DNA of 64,000 nucleotides. Origin: Streptomyces sp. NBC_00554 (GTDB lineage Bacteria; Actinomycetota; Actinomycetes; Streptomycetales; Streptomycetaceae). The stretch is from contig NZ_CP107799.1 of assembly GCF_041431135.1 (NCBI RefSeq), forward strand, positions 9,068,501 through 9,132,500, read 5' to 3'. The position numbers were made by a program, and so were the translations under genes. Below, piece by piece: positions 8,491 through 17,495 of this stretch. A model generated the notes under the pieces. The model was given only the letters and a program-made list of their open reading frames with translations, had not been told where the DNA came from and made no database searches. Every line of letters starts with the position of its first letter. Position 1 is the first letter of the stretch.

Positions 8491-9483
8491 GTGTCGGCCG
8501 CCGTCCGAGAACAGACCGCCCCCCGCCCCCCGCTCGGCACCAGGCCGCCCCGGCGCTCCACCGGCTCGGGACCGCGCCGCCCGTCGAAGGACGGCAGCCG
8601 CGGGATCTGGCCGTACGTCCTGATCGCGCCCGCCGTCCTCGGCACGCTCTACCTGCTCGTCTATCCCCTGGTCCGCGCCGTGGTGATCTCACTGCAGGAC
8701 TTCCGGCTGCGCCAGCTCATCCTGGGCAACGCACGTTTCGTCGGACTCGACAACTACCGGACGCTGCTGAGCGAGAGCCGCTTCTGGGAGGTCGTGGGCC
8801 GCACCTTCGTCTTCATGGCGATCAACGTCGTACTGATCATGACGCTGTCCACGCTGGTGGCGCTGATGATCGAGCGGCTCGGCCGGTTCGGCCGGACCGC
8901 GGTCCTCAGCGCGCTGGTGCTGACCTGGGCGATGCCCGTCATCGCGGCGACCACCGTCTTCCAGTGGCTGTTCCACTCGGAGTTCGGCATCGTCAACGCG
9001 GTCCTGACCGACCTGGGGTTCTCGTCCTTCGACCGCTACCCCTGGTTCGCGCACGGGCCGGCCGCCTTCGCCATCATCGTCACCCTCATCGTGTGGCAGT
9101 CGGTGCCGTTCGCGGCGATCACCCTCTACTCGGCCCTCACCACCGTGCCCACCGAGCTGTACGAGTCGGCACGGCTCGATGGAGCGTCGGGCCCGCGGAT
9201 CTTCCGCTCCATCACCTTCCCGATCGTCCGGCCGATCTTCATGCTCGTGTTCTCGCTCGAAGTGATCTGGACGTTCAAGGCGTTCGTCCAGATCTGGGTG
9301 ATGACCAACGGCGGGCCCGGCGACGCGACCACGATCCTGCCCGTGTACGCGGTGCAGACCGCTCTGTCGAGCCAGCGCTACGACCTCGGCTCGGCGGCCT
9401 CCATGGTCACCGTCGTGCTGATGTCGGGCGTGCTCGTCTTCTACTTCCGCCAGATGTTCCGCCAGGAGGACGAGCTCGCATGA
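8491..9483 (+). CDS. Sugar ABC transporter permease (MalF/DasB-type)
   Basis: This 330-aa integral membrane protein begins with a Pro/Arg-rich cytoplasmic tail of about 35 residues and has six predicted membrane segments (the first WPYVLIAPAVLGTLYLLVYP). The BPD_transp_1 coupling loop ALTTVPTELYESARLDGASG contacts the ATPase. GTG 8491 is chosen because GGAAGGAGG lies just upstream and the family domain starts soon after; the frame is open much further upstream, but that part is antisense-like noise within the lipoprotein gene. It pairs with the next permease to form the channel of the das-like importer. The stop overlaps the next start by 4 bp (ATGA), indicating coupled translation. Confidence 0.9.
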   Translation: MSAAVREQTAPRPPLGTRPPRRSTGSGPRRPSKDGSRGIWPYVLIAPAVLGTLYLLVYPLVRAVVISLQDFRLRQLILGNARFVGLDNYRTLLSESRFWEVVGRTFVFMAINVVLIMTLSTLVALMIERLGRFGRTAVLSALVLTWAMPVIAATTVFQWLFHSEFGIVNAVLTDLGFSSFDRYPWFAHGPAAFAIIVTLIVWQSVPFAAITLYSALTTVPTELYESARLDGASGPRIFRSITFPIVRPIFMLVFSLEVIWTFKAFVQIWVMTNGGPGDATTILPVYAVQTALSSQRYDLGSAASMVTVVLMSGVLVFYFRQMFRQEDELA

Positions 9484-10349
9484 GCACGACTCGCATCAAC
9501 ACGGCTCGTCCGCGCGGCACCCGGCCCCGTATTCGCCGTCTGCCCCTGAACGTCGCCGCCGTCGTCACGGTCGTGGTCTGTCTGTTCCCGGTCTACTGGA
9601 TGGTCGCGACCGCGTTCACCCCGACCCGCGACATCCAGTCCGACAACCCGCGGTTCCTCCCGGAGTCCTGGACGCTCGACCACTTCGGCACCGCCGTCGG
9701 TGCCGACGGCTTCGGCCTGTTCTGGCGCAACAGCATCCTCGTCACGCTGAGCGCCGTGCTCCTCGCCCTCCTCATCGCGCTCGGCGCCGCCTATGCGGTG
9801 GCCCGGATGAGGTGGAAGGGGCGCCGGCAGTTCATGCTCATGGTCTTCATCGCCCAGATGGCGCCCTGGGAGTCACTGATCATCCCGGTCTACATCATCT
9901 CCCGGGACACCGACATGCTCGACCGGCTGCCGACCCTGACCCTCGTCTACTTCATGATGACGCTGCCGTTCACCATCGTCGTGCTGCGCGGCTTCATCGC
10001 CACCATCCCGCCGGAACTCGAGGAGTCCGCCCAGGTCGACGGATGCACCCGGCTCGGCGCCTTCCGGCACATCGCCTTCCCGCTGCTCGCCCCCGGGCTC
10101 ATGGCCACCTCGCTGTTCGGCTACATCACCGCCTGGAACGAGTTCACGTACGCCAACTTCCTGATCATCAAGCAGCAGGACAACCGCACCCTGCCCGTGT
10201 GGCTGTCCTCGTTCCAGAACATCTTCGGCACCGACTGGGGCGCCACCATGGCCGCCTCCACGCTCTTCGCCCTCCCCGCGCTCGTGGTGTTCCTGCTGCT
10301 CCAGCGCCACGTCACCTCCGGCTTCGCCGCCGGAGCCGTCAAGGGCTGA
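9480..10349 (+). CDS. Sugar ABC transporter permease (MalG/DasC-type)
   Basis: This 289-aa permease has six membrane segments and the EAA coupling loop IPPELEESAQVDGCTRLGAF near the middle, plus the C-terminal WNEFTYANFLI segment typical of MalG-type subunits. Its ATG overlaps the stop of the preceding permease gene (ATGA at 9480-9483). Together with that subunit it forms the heterodimeric membrane channel for the DasA-like lipoprotein. The ATPase must come from elsewhere in the genome. The GH20 gene follows after 41 bp. Confidence 0.9.
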   Translation: MSTTRINTARPRGTRPRIRRLPLNVAAVVTVVVCLFPVYWMVATAFTPTRDIQSDNPRFLPESWTLDHFGTAVGADGFGLFWRNSILVTLSAVLLALLIALGAAYAVARMRWKGRRQFMLMVFIAQMAPWESLIIPVYIISRDTDMLDRLPTLTLVYFMMTLPFTIVVLRGFIATIPPELEESAQVDGCTRLGAFRHIAFPLLAPGLMATSLFGYITAWNEFTYANFLIIKQQDNRTLPVWLSSFQNIFGTDWGATMAASTLFALPALVVFLLLQRHVTSGFAAGAVKG

Positions 10350-10390
10350 CCCCGAGCGTCCCCCACGCGACCCACTCCGGAGGCCGACCA

Positions 10391-11923
10391 GTGCCCGCAC
10401 ACCACCCCGAACCCGACCTCGTACCCCGCCCCGCCAAGGCCGCGCTCCGGCCCGGCCACTTCACCCTCGACGCCGGCACCACCCTCCGTATCAGCGCCGG
10501 AGCCGAACCGGCCGCGGACCTGCTGCGCACCCTGCTCGCCCCCGCCACCGGACTGCCCCTGCGGCCCTCCCACGACGGACAGTTCGTCCTCACGCTCGAC
10601 CCACAGCTCGGCGGCCTCGGCGAGGAGGGGTACGGGCTCACCGTCGGCCCGAACGCCGTGCTGCTGCGCGCCGCGCACCTCACCGGGCTGCTGCGCGGCA
10701 TCCAGACAGTCCGTCAACTCTTGCCCGCTCAGGCCCTGTCGGAGACTTCGCAACGCCGCACGCGATGGCTCCTGCCCTGCGCCGAGATCACGGACGTCCC
10801 ACGGCACGTGTGGCGGGGCGCGATGCTGGACGTCGCACGCCACTTCCAGCCCGTGTCGTATCTGCGCCGGTACGTCGATCTGCTGGCCCTGCACAAGATG
10901 AACGTGTTCCATCTGCACCTCACCGACGACCAGGGCTGGCGCATGCCGGTCGCCGCCTACCCCAAGCTGACCGAGATCGGCGGCCACCGCGCCCAGTCCA
11001 TGAAGGGGCCGGCGGGAAGCGACACCTACGACGGGATCCCGCACGAAGGGGCCTACACGCGGGCCGAACTCTCCGCCCTGGTCGCATACGCGGCCGACCG
11101 CGGTATCACCGTCGTACCCGAGATCGAGATGCCCGGCCATGTCCGGGCGGCCCTCGCCGCATACCCCGAGCTGGGCAACAGTCCCGGGCGCAGCCTCGAC
11201 GTGTGGACCCGGTGGGGCGTGTGCGACACCGTCTTCGGCGTTCACGACCAGGTCCTCGACTTCTGCCGCGGAGTCCTCGAAGAGGTCATGGACGTCTTCC
11301 CCTCGCCGCACATCCACATCGGCGGCGAGGAATGCCCCACCACCGAGTGGACCCGAAGCGTGGCCGCAAGTGAACGGGCCGCCGCGGAAGGGCTGTCCGG
11401 CCCCGAAGCACTTCACGGCTGGTTCCTCGGCCGGATCGGCGACTTCCTCGTCCGGCACGGCCGCCACCCCCTCGCCTGGGCCGAGACCGGCACCGAACTG
11501 CCCCTCGACTTCACCGCGATGACCTGGCGCGACCCCGGCCACACACTCGCCGCGGCGCGCCGCGGTCACCCCGTGATCAGCGCCTACCACCGGGCCACCT
11601 ATCTGGACTACGCCCAGTCCGCCGACCCCCGCGAGCCGCAGGCCCAGCCCGGAGGCGTCGTCGACCTGCGCGCCGTACACGGCCACGACCCACTCCCCGA
11701 GCAGGCCGACGCCCAGGAGGCAGCGCGAGTGCTCGGCACGCAGACCCAGCTGTGGACCGAGTTCGTCACGACGCCCGCGCACATCGAATACCTCACGTTT
11801 CCGCGGCTGTGCGCGCTCGCCGACCGCGGCTGGAGCGGCGCGACCGACTGGGCCGACTTCGAGGCGCGCCTCGACACGCACATGGAACGCCTCGACGCCC
11901 TCGACGTCCGCCACCACCCCTGA
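10391..11923 (+). CDS. GH20 beta-N-acetylhexosaminidase with Glu-Glu in place of the Asp-Glu pair
   Basis: This 510-aa enzyme lacks a signal peptide, so it should act in the cytoplasm on the imported disaccharide. An N-terminal GH20b domain (about 1-130) is followed by the TIM barrel: HLHLTDDQGWRMPVAAYPKL, VVPEIEMPGH, HIHIGGEECPTTEW, then LAWAE and QTQLWTEFV. GH20 enzymes use substrate-assisted catalysis with an adjacent Asp-Glu pair (HIGGDE); here the pair reads Glu313-Glu314. The acid/base Glu is kept and the residue that orients the acetamido group is Glu instead of Asp. GTG 10391 follows CCGGAGG. It completes the uptake-and-hydrolysis operon, releasing GlcNAc from oligosaccharides. Confidence 0.87.
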   Translation: MPAHHPEPDLVPRPAKAALRPGHFTLDAGTTLRISAGAEPAADLLRTLLAPATGLPLRPSHDGQFVLTLDPQLGGLGEEGYGLTVGPNAVLLRAAHLTGLLRGIQTVRQLLPAQALSETSQRRTRWLLPCAEITDVPRHVWRGAMLDVARHFQPVSYLRRYVDLLALHKMNVFHLHLTDDQGWRMPVAAYPKLTEIGGHRAQSMKGPAGSDTYDGIPHEGAYTRAELSALVAYAADRGITVVPEIEMPGHVRAALAAYPELGNSPGRSLDVWTRWGVCDTVFGVHDQVLDFCRGVLEEVMDVFPSPHIHIGGEECPTTEWTRSVAASERAAAEGLSGPEALHGWFLGRIGDFLVRHGRHPLAWAETGTELPLDFTAMTWRDPGHTLAAARRGHPVISAYHRATYLDYAQSADPREPQAQPGGVVDLRAVHGHDPLPEQADAQEAARVLGTQTQLWTEFVTTPAHIEYLTFPRLCALADRGWSGATDWADFEARLDTHMERLDALDVRHHP

Positions 11924-12004
11924 CCCCGCGGTTCCAGCACAGCACCGCGGCAGCACCGACAGCGCGATCCGCAGGTAATCCCCCCACCGTTCTGGAGGAA
12001 AACG

Positions 12005-13432
12005 ATGAGATTCGCGAAGAACCGGCTGCGCACCGCCGCGGCCACCGCCACGGCAGTGGCCCTGGGCGCGGCGGGACTCGCCGCACTCCCGGCCACCGCG
12101 AGCGCGGCCACCGCCGGGCTGAACGTCCAGTACCGCACCAGCGCGACGGGTGCGAGCGCCGACCAGGCGGAGCCCTGGATCAAGGTGAAGAACACCGGCG
12201 ACAGCAGCGTGCAGCTGAGCGGCGTCAAGGTCCGCTACTACTTCAAGGCGGACTCGGCGAGCGCGACTTACCGCTTCGCCTGTTCCTGGGCGGTCAAGGG
12301 CTGCGCCAACGTCACGGGCACCTTCGGCACCCTCACCAGCCCGACTGCCACCGCCGACCGCTACCTCGAGATCGGCTTCACCTCCGGCGCCGGCTCACTC
12401 GCCGCGGGCACCGACACCGGCGACATGCAGCTGCGCTTCTACCAGTCGTCGTGGCAGCCGCTGAACCAGAGCGACGACTACTCCTTCGGCGCCGCGCAGA
12501 CGTCGTACGGGTCCTGGTCGAAGATCACGGCACAGCTGGCGGGGACCACACTGTGGGGCACGGCACCGGCGGGCAACGGACCGACGGATCCGCCCACCGA
12601 CCCGCCGACCGATCCTCCGGCGGGCGGCGCCACGCTGTTCGACGACTTCAACTACAGCGGATACAGCGATCCGAGGATCTCCGCCAACGGCTGGAACGTG
12701 CGCTCCAACTCCGGCGGACCCGGCGTGCCCGGAGCCACCTGGGCCCCGGAGAACGTCACGTTCTCCACCACCGGCGGCAACTCCATCATGAACCTGGAGA
12801 CCTCGACCGCGGGCACCGCAGCGACCACCGAGCAGACCGAAGTCCTCACCAAGGCGACCAAGTTCAAGAACGGCACCTACGCGGCCCGCGTCAAGTTCAG
12901 CGACGCTCCCAGGTCGGGACCGGACGGCGACCGCCTCGTCCAGACGTTCTTCACCATCAACGACCTCACGGCGCCGATGGCGGACAACTACGCCGAGTAC
13001 GACTTCGAGTACCTCCCCAACGGCGGCTGGGGCGAGCCGGCCAACATCCTCTACACGACGTCCTGGGAGACCTACAACCCGGACCCGTGGCAGGCCGTCA
13101 ACCAGCACACCGAGTCGCGGCAGAGCTTCAGCGGCTGGCACGACCTGGTGCTCACCATCGACGGCAGCTCCATCAAGTACTACATCGACGGGCAGCTGTT
13201 CGGCACGCATGATGCCGCCTACCTGCCGGAGCGGCCGATGTCGATCAACTTCAACCAGTGGCTGATCGACCTCGCGGGCCAGACCAGCACGACCGCGAGG
13301 TCGTACGACCAACAGGTCGACTACGTCCTGCACATCAAGGACCAGGTCCTCACCCCGGCGCAGGTCGCCACGAAGGTGAACGCCTACCGCTCGGCGGGCA
13401 CGACCTTCCAGGACACGGTGCCCAGCAGTTGA
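12005..13432 (+). CDS. Secreted CBM3-GH16 glycoside hydrolase
   Basis: This 475-aa protein has a signal peptide (cleaved near ATASAA). An N-terminal CBM3-type domain follows (about 36-185; LNVQYRTS, VQLSGVKVRYYF, CSWAVKGCANVTGTF, YLEIGFTSGAGSL). A PTDPPTDPPTDPP linker leads to a C-terminal GH16-like jelly roll (about 210-460). The catalytic GH16 ExDxE motif is present as Glu331-Tyr-Asp333-Phe-Glu335. It should bind crystalline polysaccharide and cleave a beta-glucan, beta-galactan or chitin-related polymer outside the cell. A strong RBS (TGGAGGAAAA) precedes ATG 12005. It lies 81 bp after the GH20 gene on the same strand and ends at a strong terminator, so it may belong to the das-like regulon. 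The substrate is not determinable by eye. Confidence 0.85.
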   Translation: MRFAKNRLRTAAATATAVALGAAGLAALPATASAATAGLNVQYRTSATGASADQAEPWIKVKNTGDSSVQLSGVKVRYYFKADSASATYRFACSWAVKGCANVTGTFGTLTSPTATADRYLEIGFTSGAGSLAAGTDTGDMQLRFYQSSWQPLNQSDDYSFGAAQTSYGSWSKITAQLAGTTLWGTAPAGNGPTDPPTDPPTDPPAGGATLFDDFNYSGYSDPRISANGWNVRSNSGGPGVPGATWAPENVTFSTTGGNSIMNLETSTAGTAATTEQTEVLTKATKFKNGTYAARVKFSDAPRSGPDGDRLVQTFFTINDLTAPMADNYAEYDFEYLPNGGWGEPANILYTTSWETYNPDPWQAVNQHTESRQSFSGWHDLVLTIDGSSIKYYIDGQLFGTHDAAYLPERPMSINFNQWLIDLAGQTSTTARSYDQQVDYVLHIKDQVLTPAQVATKVNAYRSAGTTFQDTVPSS

Positions 13433-13451
13433 TTGCGGTGTCGTGAGCAGG

Positions 13452-13486
13452 GTGGGGCGAGTGCCGCGGGGTCGCACTCGCCCCAC
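13452..13486. terminator. Bidirectional terminator between convergent genes
   Basis: A perfect 13-bp inverted repeat (GTGGGGCGAGTGC / GCACTCGCCCCAC) with a 9-nt loop sits between the convergent CBM3-GH16 gene and the end of the biosynthetic operon. It should stop transcription from both sides. Confidence 0.85.
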
Positions 13487-13509
13487 ACGCTTTGCTCTCG
13501 TGGTGGAGG

Positions 13510-14922
13510 TCAGCTGTTCCGTCCGTCGCCGTGCCGGAGCAGCGCGGAGCAGCCGAGGAGCGCGACGGCGACGAAGGCGAAGCATCCCCACAGGCTGATC
13601 GATCCGGTCCAGAAGCTGCCGGGTGCGATGCTCTGGAGAGCGGTCACCGCCGCGACTCCCAGTGCGCCGCCGGCCTGTTGGGCAGCGGTGAGGGCGCCGG
13701 ACGCGGTGCCCTGGTCGTCGAGGGACGCGGCGGCACTGGCCAGCATGACCGCGGCCGGGTAGGTCACGGCGATGCCCGCTCCGACCAGGAGGGCCGCGGG
13801 CAGCAGCTGCGTCAGGTAACTGCCGTTCTCCACAGTGGTGTAGAGCAGCTGCCCCGCCGTGACGACGCTGAGTCCGACGAGCAGCAGCCGGGTTGCGGGA
13901 TGGCGGTTCGCCAGGCGCGCCGCAGGGGTGGAGAGGATGCCCACCGCCAGTCCCTGGGGCAGGAAGGCGAGGCCCGCCGCCAGGGCGGAATAGCCCTGGC
14001 GGTCCTGCAGATCGATGGCGACCAGGAACATCGCGCCCGTGATTCCCGCGAACGCACCGCCGAGTGCGACACAGGCCGCGACCATACGGCGGTCGGCGAG
14101 GAGGGACAGCGGCAGCAGGGGCGTCGAGGACCGGGCCTGGCTCGCGAAGAACGCGACGGTCGCCGCGAGGCCCGTACCGCCGACGACCGCGATCCCGGTG
14201 GTGGATCCGGTGCCGAGCCGCCCCACGGCGTACACCATGGCGATCAGCCCGCCGGTGATCAGCAGCGCGGGCAGCCATGCGATCCGGCTCCGGGCTGTCG
14301 TGCTGTGGCTGTCGCGGTCCAGGACACGGGGGGCGAGAGCCAGGACCAGCAGGCTCAGGGGTACGTACAGGAAGAACGCGCCCCGCCAGCCGAAACCCTG
14401 GGTGAGCGCGCCGCCGATGACGACGCCGAGGGAGAAGCCCGCCGCGCCCATGGCGCTGAAGACCCCCAGGGCCCGGTTGCGTGCGGCGCCCTCCGGAAAG
14501 CGGGTGACGATCAGTGCCACGGCCGCGGGGGAGGTGAGGGCCGCGCCCACTCCCTGCAGCGCCCGGGCGGTGATGAGCAGTACTGGTTCCTGGGCGAGCG
14601 CCGCGGCGAGCGAGCTCACGCCGAAGAGCGCCACGCCGATGAGGAACGTACGACGTCGCCCCCACCGGTCGGCGCACTTGCCGCCGAGGAGGAGCAGCCC
14701 CGCATAGGTGGTGAGAAACGCTCCGGCCACCAACTGCAGCTGATCCGGGCGGAGTTCAAGGCCGTGCTGGATGCCGGCCAGCTGCACGTTGATGCTCGAC
14801 AGGCTCATCCCCTCGAAGAGGATCGCTGTGCAGAGCACGAGCAGGGCCGCCCACGCCCGCAGGTCGAAACGGAATCCGTCCACTGACGTTTCCGGACTCT
14901 CCTGCGATATTGCCGGACTCAT
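13510..14922 (-). CDS. MFS drug exporter (DHA2, 14-TMS type)
   Basis: This 470-aa membrane transporter carries MFS motif A (GGKCADRWGRRR, after membrane segment 2) and motif C-like GFSLGVVIGGALTQGFGWR in segment 5, which marks drug:H+ antiporters. The length and number of hydrophobic segments fit the 14-helix DHA2 group. Its ATG overlaps the stop of the HAD phosphatase gene (ATGA), making it the last gene of the minus-strand biosynthetic operon. The likely role is export of, or self-protection from, the operon's product. A second MFS gene lies further upstream in the same operon, so the two may divide export and resistance. Confidence 0.85.
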   Translation of the reverse strand: MSPAISQESPETSVDGFRFDLRAWAALLVLCTAILFEGMSLSSINVQLAGIQHGLELRPDQLQLVAGAFLTTYAGLLLLGGKCADRWGRRRTFLIGVALFGVSSLAAALAQEPVLLITARALQGVGAALTSPAAVALIVTRFPEGAARNRALGVFSAMGAAGFSLGVVIGGALTQGFGWRGAFFLYVPLSLLVLALAPRVLDRDSHSTTARSRIAWLPALLITGGLIAMVYAVGRLGTGSTTGIAVVGGTGLAATVAFFASQARSSTPLLPLSLLADRRMVAACVALGGAFAGITGAMFLVAIDLQDRQGYSALAAGLAFLPQGLAVGILSTPAARLANRHPATRLLLVGLSVVTAGQLLYTTVENGSYLTQLLPAALLVGAGIAVTYPAAVMLASAAASLDDQGTASGALTAAQQAGGALGVAAVTALQSIAPGSFWTGSISLWGCFAFVAVALLGCSALLRHGDGRNS

Positions 14923-15647
14923 GGGTACGTGGGCTCCTTGGACGTGGGCGACGGCAGCGTGGGCGACGGCAACTTGGATGACGGCAGCGTGGGCGAGGGC
15001 ACGGGATCGGGAGTCGGCGGATCGGCCCTGGCCAAGCGGTAGGCCTCGCGCAGGTCGTCGCCGTCGTAGTGGAACCGTGCGAGTTCGCGCAGGCTTGCGG
15101 TGGCGTTCACGGCCACGGTGTGCCCGAGCTCGCGGAACAGCGGGATGTCGGACCCTGAATCGCCGTACGCGACACAGGAGTTGCGGTCGATGCCCAGGAC
15201 CCGGCGAATCCGGTCAACGGCCGTCACCTTGCCCGTCGGGGTGAGGATCCCTGCCGGGTCCGGTGCGGTGGTCAGCGGCAGTGGGGGAAAACGGGATGCC
15301 ACGACCTCGTCCACCCCGAAGGCCGCCAGTCGGTCGGCGAAGAAGTCGGGCGACAGCGTCACCACGACCGAGCGCTCACCGCGTCGCCGGATGTCCGCGA
15401 GTACCTCGTGCAGTCCGCCGATCCATGGCGCGCGGTCGAACACTTCCTGAGTGATCCGTGGCGTGAGGCCCCGCCAGAGCCGGCAGACCTCGGAGGCGAA
15501 GCCGAACGGGTCGACGGCCCCGGTGGCAAAGGATTCCTCCAGGCGTACGAGATCGGTCGCGCACCCCAGTCGGCGCGCGATCTCCAGACTGGCGGTGGTG
15601 CCACGCAGCAGCGTGCCGTCCATGTCGAACACGTGCAGCCGGCTCAT
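14919..15647 (-). CDS. HAD-superfamily phosphatase (SerB-like)
   Basis: This 242-aa protein contains HAD motif I FDMDGTLLRGT (nucleophile Asp8 and Asp10), motif II SVVVTLSPDFF, the Lys of motif III in GKVTAVDRI, and motif IV YGDSGSDIPLF. The cap and spacing resemble phosphoserine-phosphatase-like HADs. The C-terminus is a low-complexity tail of PSPTLPS-type repeats. ATG 15647 overlaps the stop of the Nudix gene (ATGA), and its own stop overlaps the exporter start. Beside a Nudix hydrolase, it may remove a phosphate from an intermediate or product; the substrate is unknown. The exceptionally tight coupling argues that it belongs to the operon and is not a bystander. Confidence 0.8.
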   Translation of the reverse strand: MSRLHVFDMDGTLLRGTTASLEIARRLGCATDLVRLEESFATGAVDPFGFASEVCRLWRGLTPRITQEVFDRAPWIGGLHEVLADIRRRGERSVVVTLSPDFFADRLAAFGVDEVVASRFPPLPLTTAPDPAGILTPTGKVTAVDRIRRVLGIDRNSCVAYGDSGSDIPLFRELGHTVAVNATASLRELARFHYDGDDLREAYRLARADPPTPDPVPSPTLPSSKLPSPTLPSPTSKEPTYP

Positions 15648-16132
15648 CGAAGCCCCGGCCCGCCGTGCGGAAGCACTGCCGGGTACGGCATCCAGCCCTC
15701 CGGGACCGGGCTGCCCAGCCACACGGCGAGCAGTGCGGCACTGGCCGGGAACAGCGGAGCGGGGAGGTCCTTGGGGCGGGCCCAGATCCACCGGTCGAAG
15801 ACCTCCGGCTCCAGGGCGGCCGGTACCGCCTCCCGCGCCGTCACCCGGGCCACGACACCCGCGGTCACCTGGGTACGGTCGGCCGCGGTGTGCAGCACGA
15901 CGGTGAAGGTCCGCGCGTCCGTCACCTCGCGGATGCCGCTCTCCTCCGCGATCTCCCGGACCGCGGCCGCCTCGAACGACTCGCCCGCCTCGACGTGGCC
16001 TCCGGGCAGGCACCAGGTCTCGGGCTCCCCCTGCTTGATCCGGTGGCCGATTAGCACGGCGCCGTCGGGCCGCAGCAGCAAGGCTCCGACGCCGACAACG
16101 GGAGTACGGCGCCCAGGAGACGCGGTCGTCAC
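15644..16132 (-). CDS. Nudix hydrolase
   Basis: This 162-aa protein has a complete Nudix box, GGHVEAGESFEAAAVREIAEESGI (GX5EX7REUXEEXGU), near residues 44-66, preceded by VGVGALLLRPDGAVLIGHRI. It should hydrolyse a nucleoside-diphosphate-linked or similar pyrophosphate compound. The GTG start at 16132 overlaps the stop of the flavoprotein gene, and its stop overlaps the HAD start. A Nudix-HAD pair can turn an NDP-linked intermediate stepwise into its free alcohol or nucleoside. It may instead be a housecleaning enzyme. The real substrate is unknown. Confidence 0.85.
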   Translation of the reverse strand: MTTASPGRRTPVVGVGALLLRPDGAVLIGHRIKQGEPETWCLPGGHVEAGESFEAAAVREIAEESGIREVTDARTFTVVLHTAADRTQVTAGVVARVTAREAVPAALEPEVFDRWIWARPKDLPAPLFPASAALLAVWLGSPVPEGWMPYPAVLPHGGPGLR

Positions 16133-17412
16133 AGGGATCCCGCCAGTTCCCGCAGCGCCGAATCCGCCGCGTAGTGACCGCTGATCATGGCTGCAACTAT
16201 GCCCCGGAACAGACCGCAGGCATCACCGGCGACCCACGCCGGGCTGTCGAGCAGCCGGAGGTCACCGTCCACCTTCGGATACCAGCCCACGCCTTCGAGG
16301 GTGGGGCCGATGAGCCGGGTCCTGTTGTCCCGCAGGACCGGGTAGGCCTCCGCGAGGCGGGACAAGCCGCGCAGCATGATCTCGCGCAGCTCCGGCCCGT
16401 AGACGCGGTCGAAGGCCGCCAGTTGCTCCGGTTCCTCGTTCACGATCGCGTCCATCGACAGGACGAAGTAGGACTCCTCGTCGCCCATCGCGGCGAGCGC
16501 CGGCGCCAGCGCCCGCCTGGCCACGGTCTCGTCCAGAATCCGGGTGTTGAAGCCCACGTTGGAACGGCCCGTGGCGGGGCAGTCCGAGCGGCCGGAGACG
16601 GTCCACAGACCCTGGGTCTCGGTGAGCGCCGCCTCACCGTCACGGCAGGCGCAGAACGTCCGCCACTCCACACTGCCGTCGCCTTCGCGGAAGCGCAGTT
16701 TGGGGTCGAGCTGCTTCATGTCCCGGAAGAACGCCTTGTCGGCCGGCTGCTCGATCCGGAACCCCACCTCAAGTCGGCGGAAGGACCGCTCCTGGGTCAG
16801 TTCACGCAGGCCGAGCGGGCCGAACCTGCCACTGGCCAGGAGGAGTCGACGGGCGACCAGTTCCGACTCCTGGCCCTTGGAGTCGCGCAGTGCCAGCCGG
16901 AAGTGGTCCGCGTCGCGGTCGTACTCCGCGTTCTCGACCTCGAACTCGTCGAGGACCGTGGCATCGGTCGCGGCGACCATGTCGGCGGTCAGCCGCAGCC
17001 GTGCCTCCAGAGACAGGTAGTCCGACGGGTACTCCTTGAGGATCCATTCTCCGGCGCCGACCGTGTAGGCGGTCGGATCGGACGGGAACGGAGGAGTGTC
17101 CAGCCCGTAGGAGCCCAGGAGTTCACAGGTCCAGGTGTACGCGTCCCGCAGATCGCCGGCGCGCGGCAGGGTCCACAGCTCGCTGGCCGAGGGGAAGAAC
17201 GAGAACTTGCCGTCCGAGAAGAGCCCCGCTCCTCCATGGCCGCGCGTCATGTCGGCGGCGGCGTACCGGTCGCGCTCGGTGACGGGCTTGCCGCTGTCGA
17301 TCAGCGCGACACTGAGCGGCGAGCCGGCCAGCCGCTGGGCGGCGGCCAGTCCGGCGGGCCCGGCACCGATGATGGCCAGGTCGAAGGTGTTCACGATGCT
17401 CCAAATAGGCAT
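16129..17412 (-). CDS. FAD-dependent oxidoreductase (COG2509-like)
   Basis: This 427-aa flavoprotein starts with a Rossmann FAD-binding motif, FDLAIIGAGPAGLAAAQRL, and carries an HGGAGLFSDGKFSF segment, a mid-protein substrate domain, and a C-terminal VAGDACGLFRGIVAAMISG motif that closes the FAD site. The GxGxxG fold with the GGAGLFSDGK loop is typical of COG2509-type FAD dehydrogenases. It follows the free-standing A-domain gene after 83 bp on the same strand and overlaps the Nudix gene by 4 bp. It probably oxidises or desaturates an intermediate, but the family gives no specific reaction. ATG 17412 is the first Met ahead of the Rossmann fold; no better start is visible. Confidence 0.75.
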   Translation of the reverse strand: MPIWSIVNTFDLAIIGAGPAGLAAAQRLAGSPLSVALIDSGKPVTERDRYAAADMTRGHGGAGLFSDGKFSFFPSASELWTLPRAGDLRDAYTWTCELLGSYGLDTPPFPSDPTAYTVGAGEWILKEYPSDYLSLEARLRLTADMVAATDATVLDEFEVENAEYDRDADHFRLALRDSKGQESELVARRLLLASGRFGPLGLRELTQERSFRRLEVGFRIEQPADKAFFRDMKQLDPKLRFREGDGSVEWRTFCACRDGEAALTETQGLWTVSGRSDCPATGRSNVGFNTRILDETVARRALAPALAAMGDEESYFVLSMDAIVNEEPEQLAAFDRVYGPELREIMLRGLSRLAEAYPVLRDNRTRLIGPTLEGVGWYPKVDGDLRLLDSPAWVAGDACGLFRGIVAAMISGHYAADSALRELAGSL

Positions 17413-17495
17413 GATGGTGTGCCCCTGAGGGAGTTGGTGTGTCGCCTCAGGGCGTGCGGGTGAGGGGGTGCGAGAGCCGTCGACCCGGGGAACGG

